Positions 43,979 to 51,970 of a stretch of 64,000 nt of DNA are shown one piece after another. The stretch covers positions 2,852,001 through 2,916,000 of the forward strand of contig NZ_CP130720.1 in assembly GCF_035984415.1 (NCBI RefSeq), given 5' to 3'. Origin of the DNA: Streptomyces sp. NBC_01296. GTDB lineage: Bacteria > Actinomycetota > Actinomycetes > Streptomycetales > Streptomycetaceae. A model generated the notes under the pieces. That model was not told the origin of the DNA and ran no database searches. It saw only the letters and a program-made list of their open reading frames with translations. A program made the position numbers and the translations under genes. The first letter of the stretch is position 1, and every line of letters begins with the position of its first letter.

Positions 43979-44536
43979 GTGACAACACCCGGAGGTCATC
44001 CTTATGGCGGCGCGCAGCAGCCGCAGGGTGGGCAGCACGACCAGAACCGCTTCAACTTTCCCTCCGCTCCCAGCCGGCCCGTGCCGGAGCACAACCCGTA
44101 CCAGCAGCCGTATGGCCAGCCCCAGCAGGTCCAGCCGCCTCAGCGGCCTTCGCAGCAGCCCCACCGGGGTACGCAGCCGCAGGCCCCCAAGGCCCACAAC
44201 CCGCTGGTGCGCCCGTACGCGATGACCGGCGGCCGTACCCGGCCGCGCTACCAGCTCGCCATCGAGGCGCTGGTCAGTACCACGGCAGACCCCGCGCGGC
44301 TGCAAGGGCAGTTGCCCGAGCACCAGCGCATCTGCCGTCTGTGCCAGGAGATCAAATCCGTCGCGGAGATCTCGGCACTTCTCTCCATTCCTCTTGGTGT
44401 CGCCCGAATCCTCGTCGCCGACCTGGCGGAGGCGGGCCTTGTCGCCATTCACCAGCCCGGCGGCGACGAGTCTGCCGGCGGCCAGCCAGATGTGACACTG
44501 CTCGAAAGGGTGCTCAGTGGACTTCGCAAGCTCTAA
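43979..44536 (+). CDS. cvnC2: Conservon 2 DUF742 protein CvnC
   Basis: A 185-residue DUF742 protein with a longer N-terminal Gln/Pro-rich region (GGAQQPQGGQ, NPYQQPYGQPQQVQPPQRP) than CvnC1, then the shared core LVRPYAMTGGRTRPRYQLAIEA...VTLLERVLSGLRKL. GTG start at 43979 with GGAGG seven bases upstream (GGAGGAAAC). Overlaps cvnD2 by 20 bases. Confidence 0.95.
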   Translation: MTTPGGHPYGGAQQPQGGQHDQNRFNFPSAPSRPVPEHNPYQQPYGQPQQVQPPQRPSQQPHRGTQPQAPKAHNPLVRPYAMTGGRTRPRYQLAIEALVSTTADPARLQGQLPEHQRICRLCQEIKSVAEISALLSIPLGVARILVADLAEAGLVAIHQPGGDESAGGQPDVTLLERVLSGLRKL

Positions 44537-45098
44537 CGGCGGAGCGGCTCGCTCCACCACCTCCGCGAAGATCGTGGTGGCGGGCGGCTTCGGCGTGGGC
44601 AAGACCACGTTCGTCGGCGCGGTCTCCGAGATCAACCCGCTGCGCACCGAAGCCGTCATGACCTCCGCGTCGGCCGGCATCGACGATCTGACCCACACCG
44701 GGGACAAGACGACCACCACGGTCGCCATGGACTTCGGCCGCATCACCCTGGACCAGGACCTGATCCTGTACCTCTTCGGTACACCCGGTCAGGACCGGTT
44801 CTGGTTCATGTGGGACGACCTCGTCCGCGGCGCCATCGGTGCGATCGTGCTCGTCGACACCCGCCGACTCGCCGACTGCTTTCCGGCGGTCGACTACTTC
44901 GAGAACAGCGGGCTGCCGTTCGTCGTGGCCCTCAACGGCTTCGAGGGACACCAGCCTTACACCCCGGAGGAAGTCCGCGAGGCCCTGCAGATCGGCCCGG
45001 ACGCTCCGATCATCACCACCGACGCCCGCCACCGCGCGGACGCCAAGAGCGCGCTCATCACGCTCGTCGAGCACGCCCTCATGGCCCGCCTGCGCTAG
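44517..45098 (+). CDS. cvnD2: Conservon 2 small GTP-binding protein CvnD
   Basis: A 193-residue GTPase with the same motifs as CvnD1: P-loop GGFGVGKTTF, FGTPGQDRFW, no NKxD. Only residues 10 and 193 differ from CvnD1. Two such similar GTPases probably share partners unless kept apart by expression. Confidence 0.96.
   Translation: MDFASSNGGAARSTTSAKIVVAGGFGVGKTTFVGAVSEINPLRTEAVMTSASAGIDDLTHTGDKTTTTVAMDFGRITLDQDLILYLFGTPGQDRFWFMWDDLVRGAIGAIVLVDTRRLADCFPAVDYFENSGLPFVVALNGFEGHQPYTPEEVREALQIGPDAPIITTDARHRADAKSALITLVEHALMARLR
44649..45034 (+). repeat. 386-bp segment identical to 39475-39860 (cvnD2 copy)
   Basis: Second member of the identical pair inside the cvnD genes. Flanking codons differ silently (for example ACC against ACG just before it). 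Confidence 0.9.
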
Positions 45099-45113
45099 GC
45101 GCCACGGCTGACA

Positions 45114-45153
45114 CGGAAGGCCCCCGCACTCCTCGGAGTGCGGGGGCCTTCCG
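45114..45153 (+). terminator. Terminator of conservon 2
   Basis: Nineteen-bp perfect stem CGGAAGGCCCCCGCACTCC / GGAGTGCGGGGGCCTTCCG with a 2-base apex, 15 bases past the cvnD2 stop. Confidence 0.88.
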
Positions 45154-45177
45154 CTTCGGGCTCCACGGCCGCGCACG

Positions 45178-45221
45178 ACGAAGCCCCGCAGGTACGAGCA
45201 GTCGTACCTGCGGGGCTTCGT
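45178..45221 (-). terminator. Terminator of the acyl-CoA carboxylase unit
   Basis: Twenty-bp perfect stem ACGAAGCCCCGCAGGTACGA / TCGTACCTGCGGGGCTTCGT with loop GCAG, 15 bases past the epsilon gene stop. Confidence 0.88.
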
Positions 45222-45236
45222 GAGGCTCTGTGGGGA

Positions 45237-45440
45237 CTAACCCCGCCAGCTGTGCGGGGCGCGGAAGCCGGGGGTGCGCTCCAGGCGCCGCCAGCGGGCC
45301 TGGGAGCCGATGCGGTGCACCGGGCGGGCCTCCGGGGTGGCCGCGGCGCGGGCCAGCAGGATCGCGGTGATCGCGGCCAGCTCCTCGGGGGCGGCGTTGC
45401 CCTTCTCGACGCGCAGCAGGGTGTCCGTGGTCTTGCTCAT
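45237..45440 (-). CDS. Acyl-CoA carboxylase epsilon subunit
   Basis: A 67-residue protein ending RTPGFRAPHSWRG, with LLRVEKGNAAPEELAAITAI near the N terminus: the standard pattern of the actinobacterial epsilon subunit (AccE/PccE) that stabilises the alpha-beta carboxylase complex. ATG at 45438-45440, 22 bases after the beta gene stop. Confidence 0.93.
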   Translation of the reverse strand: MSKTTDTLLRVEKGNAAPEELAAITAILLARAAATPEARPVHRIGSQARWRRLERTPGFRAPHSWRG

Positions 45441-45462
45441 CAGTGGCAGGTCTCCTTCGCTG

Positions 45463-47046
45463 TTACTGCGGCGGGTTGCCGTGCTTGCGGGACGGCAGAT
45501 CGGCGTGCTTGCTGCGGAGCATCGCCAGGGCGCTGATCAGGGTTTCGCGGGTCTCTGCCGGGTCGATGACGTCGTCGACGAGACCGCGTTCGGCGGCGTA
45601 GTACGGGTGCATCAGCTCGGCCTTGTACTCCTTGACCATGCGCGCGCGCATCGCCTCGGGGTCTTCGGCCTCCGCGATCTGCTTGCGGAAGATGACGTTG
45701 GCGGCGCCCTCGGCGCCCATGACCGCGATCTCGTTCGTCGGCCAGGCGTACGTGATGTCCGCGCCGATGGACTGGGAGTCCATGACGATGTACGCGCCGC
45801 CGTAGGCCTTGCGCAGGATCAGCGAGATCCGCGGGACCGTGGCGTTGCAGTACGCGTACAGGAGCTTCGCGCCGTGGCGGATGATGCCGCCGTGCTCCTG
45901 GTCGACGCCCGGCAGGAAGCCGGGGACGTCCAGCAGCGTGATGATCGGGATGTTGAAGGCGTCGCACATCTGGACGAAGCGCGCGGCCTTCTCGGAGGCC
46001 TCGATGTCGAGGACGCCCGCGAGGTGGCCGGGCTGGTTCGCGACGATGCCGACGACCTGGCCGTCGAACCGGGCCAGGGCGCAGATGATGTTGCGGGCCC
46101 AGCGCTCGTGGATCTCGAGGACGTCGCCTTCGTCGACGAGCTCCTCGATCACCTTGAGCATGTCGTACGGGCGGTTGCCGTCCGCCGGGACCAGGTCCAG
46201 CAGGACGTCCGAGCGCCGGTCGGCGGGGTCGGAGGTCTCGTGGACCGGCGGGTTCTCCCGGTTGTTGGAGGGCAGCATCGAGATGAGGTAGCGCACCTCG
46301 GAGATGCAGGTCTCCTCGTCGTCGTACGCGAAGTGCGCGACGCCGGAGGTCTCGGCGTGCACGTCGGCGCCGCCGAGGCCGTTCTGGGAGATCTCCTCAC
46401 CGGTGACGGCGCGGACGACGTCGGGGCCGGTGATGAACATCTGCGAGGTCTCGCGGACCATGAACACGAAGTCCGTCAGGGCCGGCGAGTACGCGGCGCC
46501 GCCGGCGCACGGGCCCAGCATGACCGAGATCTGCGGGATGACACCCGAGGCCTTGGTGTTGCGCTGGAAGATGCCGCCGTAGCCGGCGAGCGCGGAGACG
46601 CCCTCTTGGATACGGGCGCCGGCGCCGTCGTTCAGGGAGACCAGCGGGGCACCGGCCGCGATGGCCATGTCCATGATCTTGTGGATCTTCGTGGCGTGGG
46701 CCTCGCCCAGGGCGCCGCCGAAGATGCGGAAGTCGTGCGCGTAGACGAAGACCGTGCGGCCCTCGACCGTGCCCCAGCCGGTGATGACACCGTCGGTGTA
46801 CGGCTTCTTGCTCTCGAGGCCGAAGCCGGTCGCCCGGTGGCGGCGCAGCTGTTCGACCTCCTTGAAGGAACCCTCGTCGAGCAGCAGCGCGATGCGCTCG
46901 CGCGCGGTCAGCTTGCCCTTGGCGTGCTGCGCCTCGGTCGCCCGGTCACTGGGTCCACGCCGCGCCTGCTCGCGCAGGGAGTGCAGCTCGGCCACGCGCC
47001 CGCGGGCGTCCGTCGGCTCGCTCGGAGTCTGGTCCACAACGGTCAT
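45463..47046 (-). CDS. Acyl-CoA carboxylase beta (carboxyltransferase) subunit
   Basis: A 527-residue carboxyltransferase that moves CO2 from carboxybiotin to propionyl- or acetyl-CoA, giving methylmalonyl- or malonyl-CoA for fatty acids and polyketides. Two crotonase-like halves are visible: N-terminal LTARERIALLLDEGSFKEVE, GAGARIQEGVSALAGYGGIF and CAGGAAYSPALTDFVFM; C-terminal GFLPGVDQEHGGIIRHGAKL, YGGAYIVMDSQSIGADITYAWP. Substrate specificity hinges on a residue near the active site that I cannot place with confidence. The biotinylated alpha subunit is not in the window. Start ATG at 47044-47046. Confidence 0.95.
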   Translation of the reverse strand: MTVVDQTPSEPTDARGRVAELHSLREQARRGPSDRATEAQHAKGKLTARERIALLLDEGSFKEVEQLRRHRATGFGLESKKPYTDGVITGWGTVEGRTVFVYAHDFRIFGGALGEAHATKIHKIMDMAIAAGAPLVSLNDGAGARIQEGVSALAGYGGIFQRNTKASGVIPQISVMLGPCAGGAAYSPALTDFVFMVRETSQMFITGPDVVRAVTGEEISQNGLGGADVHAETSGVAHFAYDDEETCISEVRYLISMLPSNNRENPPVHETSDPADRRSDVLLDLVPADGNRPYDMLKVIEELVDEGDVLEIHERWARNIICALARFDGQVVGIVANQPGHLAGVLDIEASEKAARFVQMCDAFNIPIITLLDVPGFLPGVDQEHGGIIRHGAKLLYAYCNATVPRISLILRKAYGGAYIVMDSQSIGADITYAWPTNEIAVMGAEGAANVIFRKQIAEAEDPEAMRARMVKEYKAELMHPYYAAERGLVDDVIDPAETRETLISALAMLRSKHADLPSRKHGNPPQ

Positions 47047-47175
47047 GTATCGACCTTACGAAGCGGTCGAAGAAAAACCTCCGTTGGTTCCACACAGTCT
47101 CGGGTGTGTTCCGCTGTCCGGCCCGGACAGAACCGCCACGTGATGTGCGGACAGCACCAGGCAGGGCCGCCCTCC

Positions 47176-47194
47176 TTTGTGGAGTGTCCACAAA
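47176..47194. promoter_or_regulatory. Perfect dyad upstream of the carboxylase beta gene
   Basis: TTTGTGGA-GTG-TCCACAAA, 8-bp perfect arms, 130 bases upstream of the beta subunit start and 110 upstream of the YceI gene. A second dyad, CTGTCCGG-C-CCGGACAG, lies at 47114-47130. Candidate repressor sites. Confidence 0.55.
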
Positions 47195-47217
47195 ACGGCG
47201 TGACACACCCCCAGGAT

Positions 47218-47268
47218 GTTGAAATTTGAACGGAATAGGTCTAGCGTCGTTCTCGTTGAAAGTTCAAC
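47218..47268 (+). promoter_or_regulatory. yceI promoter flanked by two related dyads
   Basis: GTTGAAATTTGAAC (47218-47231) and GTTGAAAGTTCAAC (47255-47268) are related palindromes 37 bases apart. TTGAAA (47220-47225) and TAGCGT (47242-47247) with a 16-base spacer make a fair promoter between them. This fits control by a MarR/TetR-type repressor encoded elsewhere. Confidence 0.6.
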
Positions 47269-47303
47269 CAACACCGAGCAGGGCACGCCCCAAGGAGCAG
47301 ATC

Positions 47304-47912
47304 ATGGGTCTCTTCACCCGCCGCAGCACCGACACCGCCACCGCCGTCGCCACCCTCGAGGTGGACCCGGCCCTGGCCGCCCTCACCGGCGACTACGTCA
47401 TCGACGCCGCCCACAGCAGCATCGGCTTCACCGTCCGCCACGCGATGGTGACCAACGTGCGCGGCAGCTTCACCGACTACGCCGGCACCCTGCAGCTGGA
47501 CGGCAGCGACCCGGCCCGCTCCGCCGCCTCCCTCGAGGTGAAGGTCGCCTCCGTGGACACCGGCATCGCCGACCGCGACGGCCACCTGCGCAGCGGGGAC
47601 TTCTTCGACACCGAGGCCTTCCCGCTGATGACCTTCCGCTCCACCAAGGCGGCCCAGCTCGGCGGCGACAAGTACCGCATCACCGGCGAGCTGACGATCA
47701 AGGACGTGACCCGCCCGCTCTCCATCGACCTGGAGTTCAACGGCTCGGCCACCGACGTCTACGGCAACGAGCGCGTCGGCTTCGAGGGCTCCGCCGAGAT
47801 CCTGCGCTCCGACTGGGGCCTGACCTGGAACGCCGCGCTGGAGGCCGGCGGCGTCATGGTCAGCGACAAGGTGAAGCTGACCTTCGACATCTCGGCCATC
47901 AAGCAGGCCTGA
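47304..47912 (+). CDS. YceI-family lipid-binding protein
   Basis: A 202-residue YceI-fold (lipocalin-like beta-barrel) protein: GDYVIDAAHSSIGFTVRHAM, VRGSFTDYAGTLQLDG, DRDGHLRSGDFFDTEAFPLM and YRITGELTIKDVTRPLSIDL. Family members bind isoprenoid or fatty-acid-like lipids. There is no signal peptide, so it is cytoplasmic here, as in many actinobacteria. ATG at 47304 with AAGGAG upstream. Two related dyads lie in the promoter. Confidence 0.93.
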   Translation: MGLFTRRSTDTATAVATLEVDPALAALTGDYVIDAAHSSIGFTVRHAMVTNVRGSFTDYAGTLQLDGSDPARSAASLEVKVASVDTGIADRDGHLRSGDFFDTEAFPLMTFRSTKAAQLGGDKYRITGELTIKDVTRPLSIDLEFNGSATDVYGNERVGFEGSAEILRSDWGLTWNAALEAGGVMVSDKVKLTFDISAIKQA

Positions 47913-47940
47913 CCCGCCTGACGGCGCCGGGACCGGGACC

Positions 47941-47965
47941 GGGGGCGGCCCTAGAAGCCGCCCCC
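47941..47965. terminator. Hairpin at the convergent yceI/TPM gene ends
   Basis: GGGGGCGGC / GCCGCCCCC around a 7-base loop that contains the TPM gene stop codon. Confidence 0.6.
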
Positions 47966-49297
47966 ACCGTCGAAGCCGCCGCCGCCGTCGAACCCACCGC
48001 CGCCGCCGAAGTCCCCTCCCCCGAAGTCGGAGGGGTTGAAGTCGGCGCCGGAGTAGTCCCCGCCGTCGTAGCCGCCCATGTCGGAGGCGTAGGCGGGGCT
48101 CGACATCATCGAGCCGAGCAGCGTGCCCACGAGCAGGCCGGGCAGGATGCCGCCGCCGAAGTATCCGCCCGCCCAGGGGCCGTACGCCGGGCCCGCGTCG
48201 TAGTACGGGCGCGGCCCGTACGCGGTGTCGACCGTGCGGACCATCGGGTCCTTGCCCTCGCGCAGGCGGACGGCGTCCGCCGCGCACACGGGGACGGTAC
48301 GCGCCGCCCCGCCGGCCGGCGCCCAGCCGGCATCCTCCGTACTCGGCCCGTGCCGCGGGTCGAAGAAGCAGGGCGAACGGCGCTCGGGCAGCGGCCTGCC
48401 CTGCCGGCGGGCATCGAGGCTCGCCAGCGCGAACCGGCCGTCCTCCAGGGCCTGGGTGACTCCCCTGACCTCGTCGGGGTGCTGGACCGAGGCCATGATG
48501 TCCTTGGCCTTCTCGTACGAGTCGAGGCCCTTCTCGTAGTCCGCCCGCATGGCGTCGTCCGCGCCGGGCTCACCGGGGTGGAAGTCCAGCCGGTCGAGCT
48601 CCTCGCCGAACGCGGTGATGTCCTCGTCGACGACCACGCGCAGCTTCTCGATGGCCTCGCGCTCCGCCTCTTCCTTCTTCTTGCGGCCCCGGCGCACCAG
48701 CGCGTACGCACCGCCGCCGCCGATCGCGACCACCGCGCCGAGCGTGATCAGCCCGCCGACCGGGACCCCGGCGCCGCTGCCGGAGTCGCCCCAGGAGGCC
48801 GGGGCGCCGCCCTTGGCCTGGGCCAGGGCCTGGTCCACGAAGTTGTTCAGCTGCGTGCCCGCGTCCACGGGCCCGCCGGCCTTCACGGCATCGGTCAGGT
48901 TGCGGACGGCGTTGGTGGGCATGACGGCCCGGTCGGCGCCCGCGTTGAAGCCGTCGCCGAGCCGGATCGCGTAGAGCCCGGTGATGCCGGTTTCGGCGCG
49001 GACCGTGCGCAGCACGCTGTCGGCGGGGAACTCCGCGTTCGCCGGCAGCACGGCGACGAACACCGGCTTCCCGGCATCCTTGATCTTCTTCGCCAGCGCG
49101 TCCGCCTGGGCCTTCGGCAGCTGCGCCTCGGCGCGGGGGTCCACGTAGACCGGGCCCTGCTTGAGGGCCTCCGCCACGGCAGCGGGTCCGGTGGCCGCCG
49201 ATGCCTGCGGGGCGGCCACGAGGGCGCTCGCGGACAGGGCCAGCAGCAGACCGGCCAGCAGTCGACCGGGACGTACGGATATCAGCCTGGTCCTCAT
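47951..49297 (-). CDS. TPM-domain exported membrane protein
   Basis: A 448-residue exported protein. It has a signal peptide (residues 1-34, LLAGLLLALSASALVAAPQASA), then an extracellular domain with GPVYVDPRAEAQLPKAQADA and VFVAVLPANAEF that resembles TPM/repair-of-photosystem phosphatase-type domains. A membrane helix follows at about 179-202 (LITLGAVVAIGGGGAYALV), then a charged coiled-coil cytoplasmic part, and a C terminus very rich in Gly and Phe (GGGDFGGGGGFDGGGGFDG). Function unknown; the Gly-Phe tail resembles those that form phase-separating or shielding segments. ATG at 49295-49297. Confidence 0.82.
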   Translation of the reverse strand: MRTRLISVRPGRLLAGLLLALSASALVAAPQASAATGPAAVAEALKQGPVYVDPRAEAQLPKAQADALAKKIKDAGKPVFVAVLPANAEFPADSVLRTVRAETGITGLYAIRLGDGFNAGADRAVMPTNAVRNLTDAVKAGGPVDAGTQLNNFVDQALAQAKGGAPASWGDSGSGAGVPVGGLITLGAVVAIGGGGAYALVRRGRKKKEEAEREAIEKLRVVVDEDITAFGEELDRLDFHPGEPGADDAMRADYEKGLDSYEKAKDIMASVQHPDEVRGVTQALEDGRFALASLDARRQGRPLPERRSPCFFDPRHGPSTEDAGWAPAGGAARTVPVCAADAVRLREGKDPMVRTVDTAYGPRPYYDAGPAYGPWAGGYFGGGILPGLLVGTLLGSMMSSPAYASDMGGYDGGDYSGADFNPSDFGGGDFGGGGGFDGGGGFDGGGGF

Positions 49298-49404
49298 GTC
49301 CCCGACGCTACCGGAACCGCCACTTTCCTGTGTGAGCAGGACATAAACCCCACCACCCCGCCACGGGGGCAGGGGGTGGGGCGAGTGAGGCAAGTGGGGC
49401 TCGG

Positions 49405-51036
49405 CTACTCGGCGGGTTCCACGCCGGCGTGGAGGAGGCCGTACGTGATGGCGTCCTCCAGGGCCTGCCAGGACGCGGCGATCACGTTCGGGGCGACGCC
49501 CACCGTGGACCACTCGCGGCTGCCGTCCGTCGTGGCGATCAGGACGCGGGTCGTGGACTCCGTACCGTGCTTGCCCTCCAGGATGCGGACCTTGTAGTCG
49601 ATCAGCTCGAACTTGGCCAGCTGGGGGTAGAAGCGCTCGAGGGCGACCCGCAGCGCCCGGTCCAGGGCGTTGACCGGGCCGTTGCCCTCCGCCGTGGCGA
49701 CGATCCGCTCGCCCTTGGCCCACAGCTTCACCGTGGCCTCGTTGGCGTGGGTGCCGTCCGGGCGGTCCTCGACGATGGCCCGCCACGACTCCGTACGGAA
49801 GTACTTGCGGGCGCGGCCCTCGACCTCCGCGCGCAGCAGCAGCTCGAAGGAGGCGTCGGCGGCCTCGTACGTGTAGCCCGAGAGCTCCCGCTCCTTGACC
49901 CGCTCGACGACCCGGGAGACCAGCGCGCGGTCCCCGCCGAGGTCGACGCCGAGCTCCTTGCCCTTGAGCTCGATGGAGGCGCGCCCGGCCATGTCGGAGA
50001 CCAGCATCCGCATGGTGTTGCCGACCCGCTCGGGGTCGATGTGCTGGTACAGGTCCGGGTCGACCTTGATGGCCGAGGCGTGCAGGCCCGCCTTGTGCGC
50101 GAAGGCCGAGACGCCGACGTACGGCTGGTGCGTGGACGGGGTCAGGTTCACGACCTCGGCGATGGCGTGCGAGATGCGGGTCATCTCGGCGAGCGCGCCG
50201 ACGGGCAGCACCTGGCGGCCGTACTTGATCTCCAGTGCGGCGACGACGGGGAAGAGGTTGGCGTTGCCGACCCGCTCGCCGTAGCCGTTCGCGGTGCACT
50301 GCACGTGGGTGGCGCCTGCGTCGACGGCGGCCAGGGTGTTGGCGACGGCGCAGCCGGTGTCGTCCTGGGCGTGGATGCCCAGGCGCGCCCCGGTGTCGGC
50401 GAGCACGGTCGCGACCACGGCGGTCACCTGGGCCGGCAGCATGCCGCCGTTGGTGTCGCAGAGGATGACGACGTCGGCGCCGGCCTCGTGGGCGGTGCGC
50501 ACGACCGACTTCGCGTACTCGGCGTTGGCCCGGTAGCCGTCGAAGAAGTGCTCGCAGTCGACGAAGACGCGGCGGCCCTGGGCGACCAGGTGGGAGACGG
50601 TGTCCCGGACCATCTCCAGGTTCTCGTCCAGCGTGGTGCGCAGGGCGAGCTCGACGTGCCGGTCGTGGGACTTGGCCACCAGGGTGATCACCGGGGCGCC
50701 CGACTCGAGCAGGGCCCGCACCTGCGGGTCCTCGGCGGCCGAGCCGCCCGCCCGCCGGGTCGCGCCGAAGGCGACCAGCTGGGCGTGCTTGAAGTCGATC
50801 TCGGCCCGGGCGCGGGCGAAGAACTCGGTGTCGCGGGGGTTGGCGCCCGGCCAGCCGCCCTCGATGAAGCCCACTCCGAAGTCGTCCAGGTGCCGCGCGA
50901 TCGTCAGCTTGTCGGCGACGGTGAGGTTGATGCCCTCACGCTGGGCGCCGTCGCGCAGGGTGGTGTCGAAGACGTGGAAGCTGTCCGTGTCGTCGGCGGG
51001 ATCCTGCGCCTGCGCTGTCGCCTCTGTCGTCGTCAT
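49405..51036 (-). CDS. cimA: (R)-citramalate synthase
   Basis: Condenses pyruvate and acetyl-CoA to citramalate, an entry to isoleucine. It has 543 residues: an HMGL-like TIM barrel (FHVFDTTLRDGAQREGINL with the metal-binding Asp, FIEGGWPGANPRD, DCEHFFDGYRANAEYA, GIHAQDDTGCAVANTLAAV, QCTANGYGERVGNANL) and a C-terminal LeuA-dimer-type regulatory domain. The DTTLRDGAQ and HAQDDTG pattern favours citramalate over isopropylmalate synthase. Start ATG at 51034-51036. Its leader carries a terminator-like hairpin, so attenuation by amino acid supply is likely. Confidence 0.93.
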   Translation of the reverse strand: MTTTEATAQAQDPADDTDSFHVFDTTLRDGAQREGINLTVADKLTIARHLDDFGVGFIEGGWPGANPRDTEFFARARAEIDFKHAQLVAFGATRRAGGSAAEDPQVRALLESGAPVITLVAKSHDRHVELALRTTLDENLEMVRDTVSHLVAQGRRVFVDCEHFFDGYRANAEYAKSVVRTAHEAGADVVILCDTNGGMLPAQVTAVVATVLADTGARLGIHAQDDTGCAVANTLAAVDAGATHVQCTANGYGERVGNANLFPVVAALEIKYGRQVLPVGALAEMTRISHAIAEVVNLTPSTHQPYVGVSAFAHKAGLHASAIKVDPDLYQHIDPERVGNTMRMLVSDMAGRASIELKGKELGVDLGGDRALVSRVVERVKERELSGYTYEAADASFELLLRAEVEGRARKYFRTESWRAIVEDRPDGTHANEATVKLWAKGERIVATAEGNGPVNALDRALRVALERFYPQLAKFELIDYKVRILEGKHGTESTTRVLIATTDGSREWSTVGVAPNVIAASWQALEDAITYGLLHAGVEPAE

Positions 51037-51153
51037 GCTGATCTGACTCCCGTCGGATGAGTGGTTCCGGATGCCCGCCCCGGGGCAAGGCCGCCGCCAC
51101 TGCCCCCATCATCCCGCGCAGTGCGTTCCCGGCCGGAATGGAGCCGGGAAACG

Positions 51154-51180
51154 AAAAAACCTCTCGCGGGTGCGAGAGGT
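51154..51180 (-). terminator. Terminator-like hairpin in the cimA leader (possible attenuator)
   Basis: On the minus strand ACCTCTCGC-ACCC-GCGAGAGGT (9-bp perfect stem) is followed by six T residues, a textbook intrinsic terminator, 118 bases before the cimA start and not at any gene end. It could be a transcription attenuator. Confidence 0.6.
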
Positions 51181-51332
51181 CTGCGCGCGGGTCTGGGGCA
51201 CGATGGCCGCTTCCGCGAAGGTTTTCCACGGTTCAGCGGCCACTGCGGACCGGCGCGCTGCTGTCCATAATCATGAGCTGAGCAGACACATCCGCAGTGT
51301 GTCACACCGTCTCACCGCAAGAGCGGCGCGTC

Positions 51333-51941
51333 TCACGATACGAGAGCCTCGTCAAGGAATTCCGAGACGTGGGCCAGGATGTCCGCCCGCCCTATCCCGG
51401 GCAGGCCGACGGCGACCTGGATGCTGAACCCGTCGAGCAGGGCCCGCAGCCGGGCGCCGAAACGGTCGGGGTCCACCGGCCGGAACTCCCCGCGCGAGAC
51501 GCCCTCGGCGAGCAGGGCCACCAGGTCGCGGTGCCAGGCGCCCTCGATGGCGCCCTGGCGTTCGCGTTCCTGCGCGCCGGCGTTCTGCGAGCGGTTCCAG
51601 ACCTCCAGCCACAGGGTCCAGTGCGGATCCCGGGCCCCCTCGGGCACGTACAGGTCCACGTACGCCTGCAGGCGCTCGCGCGCCGGGCCGCGGCGGGACA
51701 GCAGGGCCCGCCGCTTCGCGCCCAGGGCCGCCTCGCTCCACTCCAGCGTCTGCAGCAGGAGCTCGTCCTTGCTGCCGAAGTAGTAGAGGAGGTGGCCGCT
51801 GCTCATGCCGACCTGGCGGCCCAGGCCGGCCATGGTCAGGCCGTCCAGGCCGCGCTCGGCGATCGTGGCCATGGCGGCGACGAGTACGTCCTCGCGCGGC
51901 GGCGCGTTCTTCCGCACCGCACGTACTCCACCCGCCGCCAT
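51333..51941 (-). CDS. TetR/AcrR-family transcriptional regulator
   Basis: A 202-residue regulator. Its N-terminal helix-turn-helix reads REDVLVAAMATIAERGLDGL and GRQVGMSSGHLLYYFGSKDE, the TetR recognition region; the C-terminal half is a helical ligand domain (GARERLQAYVDLYVPEG-like, WNRSQNAG). Last gene of the ureAB-ureC-aguA unit, 29 bases after aguA, so it may respond to a polyamine, guanidine or urea signal and control that operon. Confidence 0.9.
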   Translation of the reverse strand: MAAGGVRAVRKNAPPREDVLVAAMATIAERGLDGLTMAGLGRQVGMSSGHLLYYFGSKDELLLQTLEWSEAALGAKRRALLSRRGPARERLQAYVDLYVPEGARDPHWTLWLEVWNRSQNAGAQERERQGAIEGAWHRDLVALLAEGVSRGEFRPVDPDRFGARLRALLDGFSIQVAVGLPGIGRADILAHVSEFLDEALVS

Positions 51942-51970
51942 GGGCCACTCCTTCGTCGATCCGCCTCGGG

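Noticed and set aside
51230..51280. Leader peptide for cimA (MIMDSSAPVRSGR-like frame)
   Set aside because: No ribosome site and no run of Ile, Leu or Val codons; mentioned only as part of the attenuator hypothesis.
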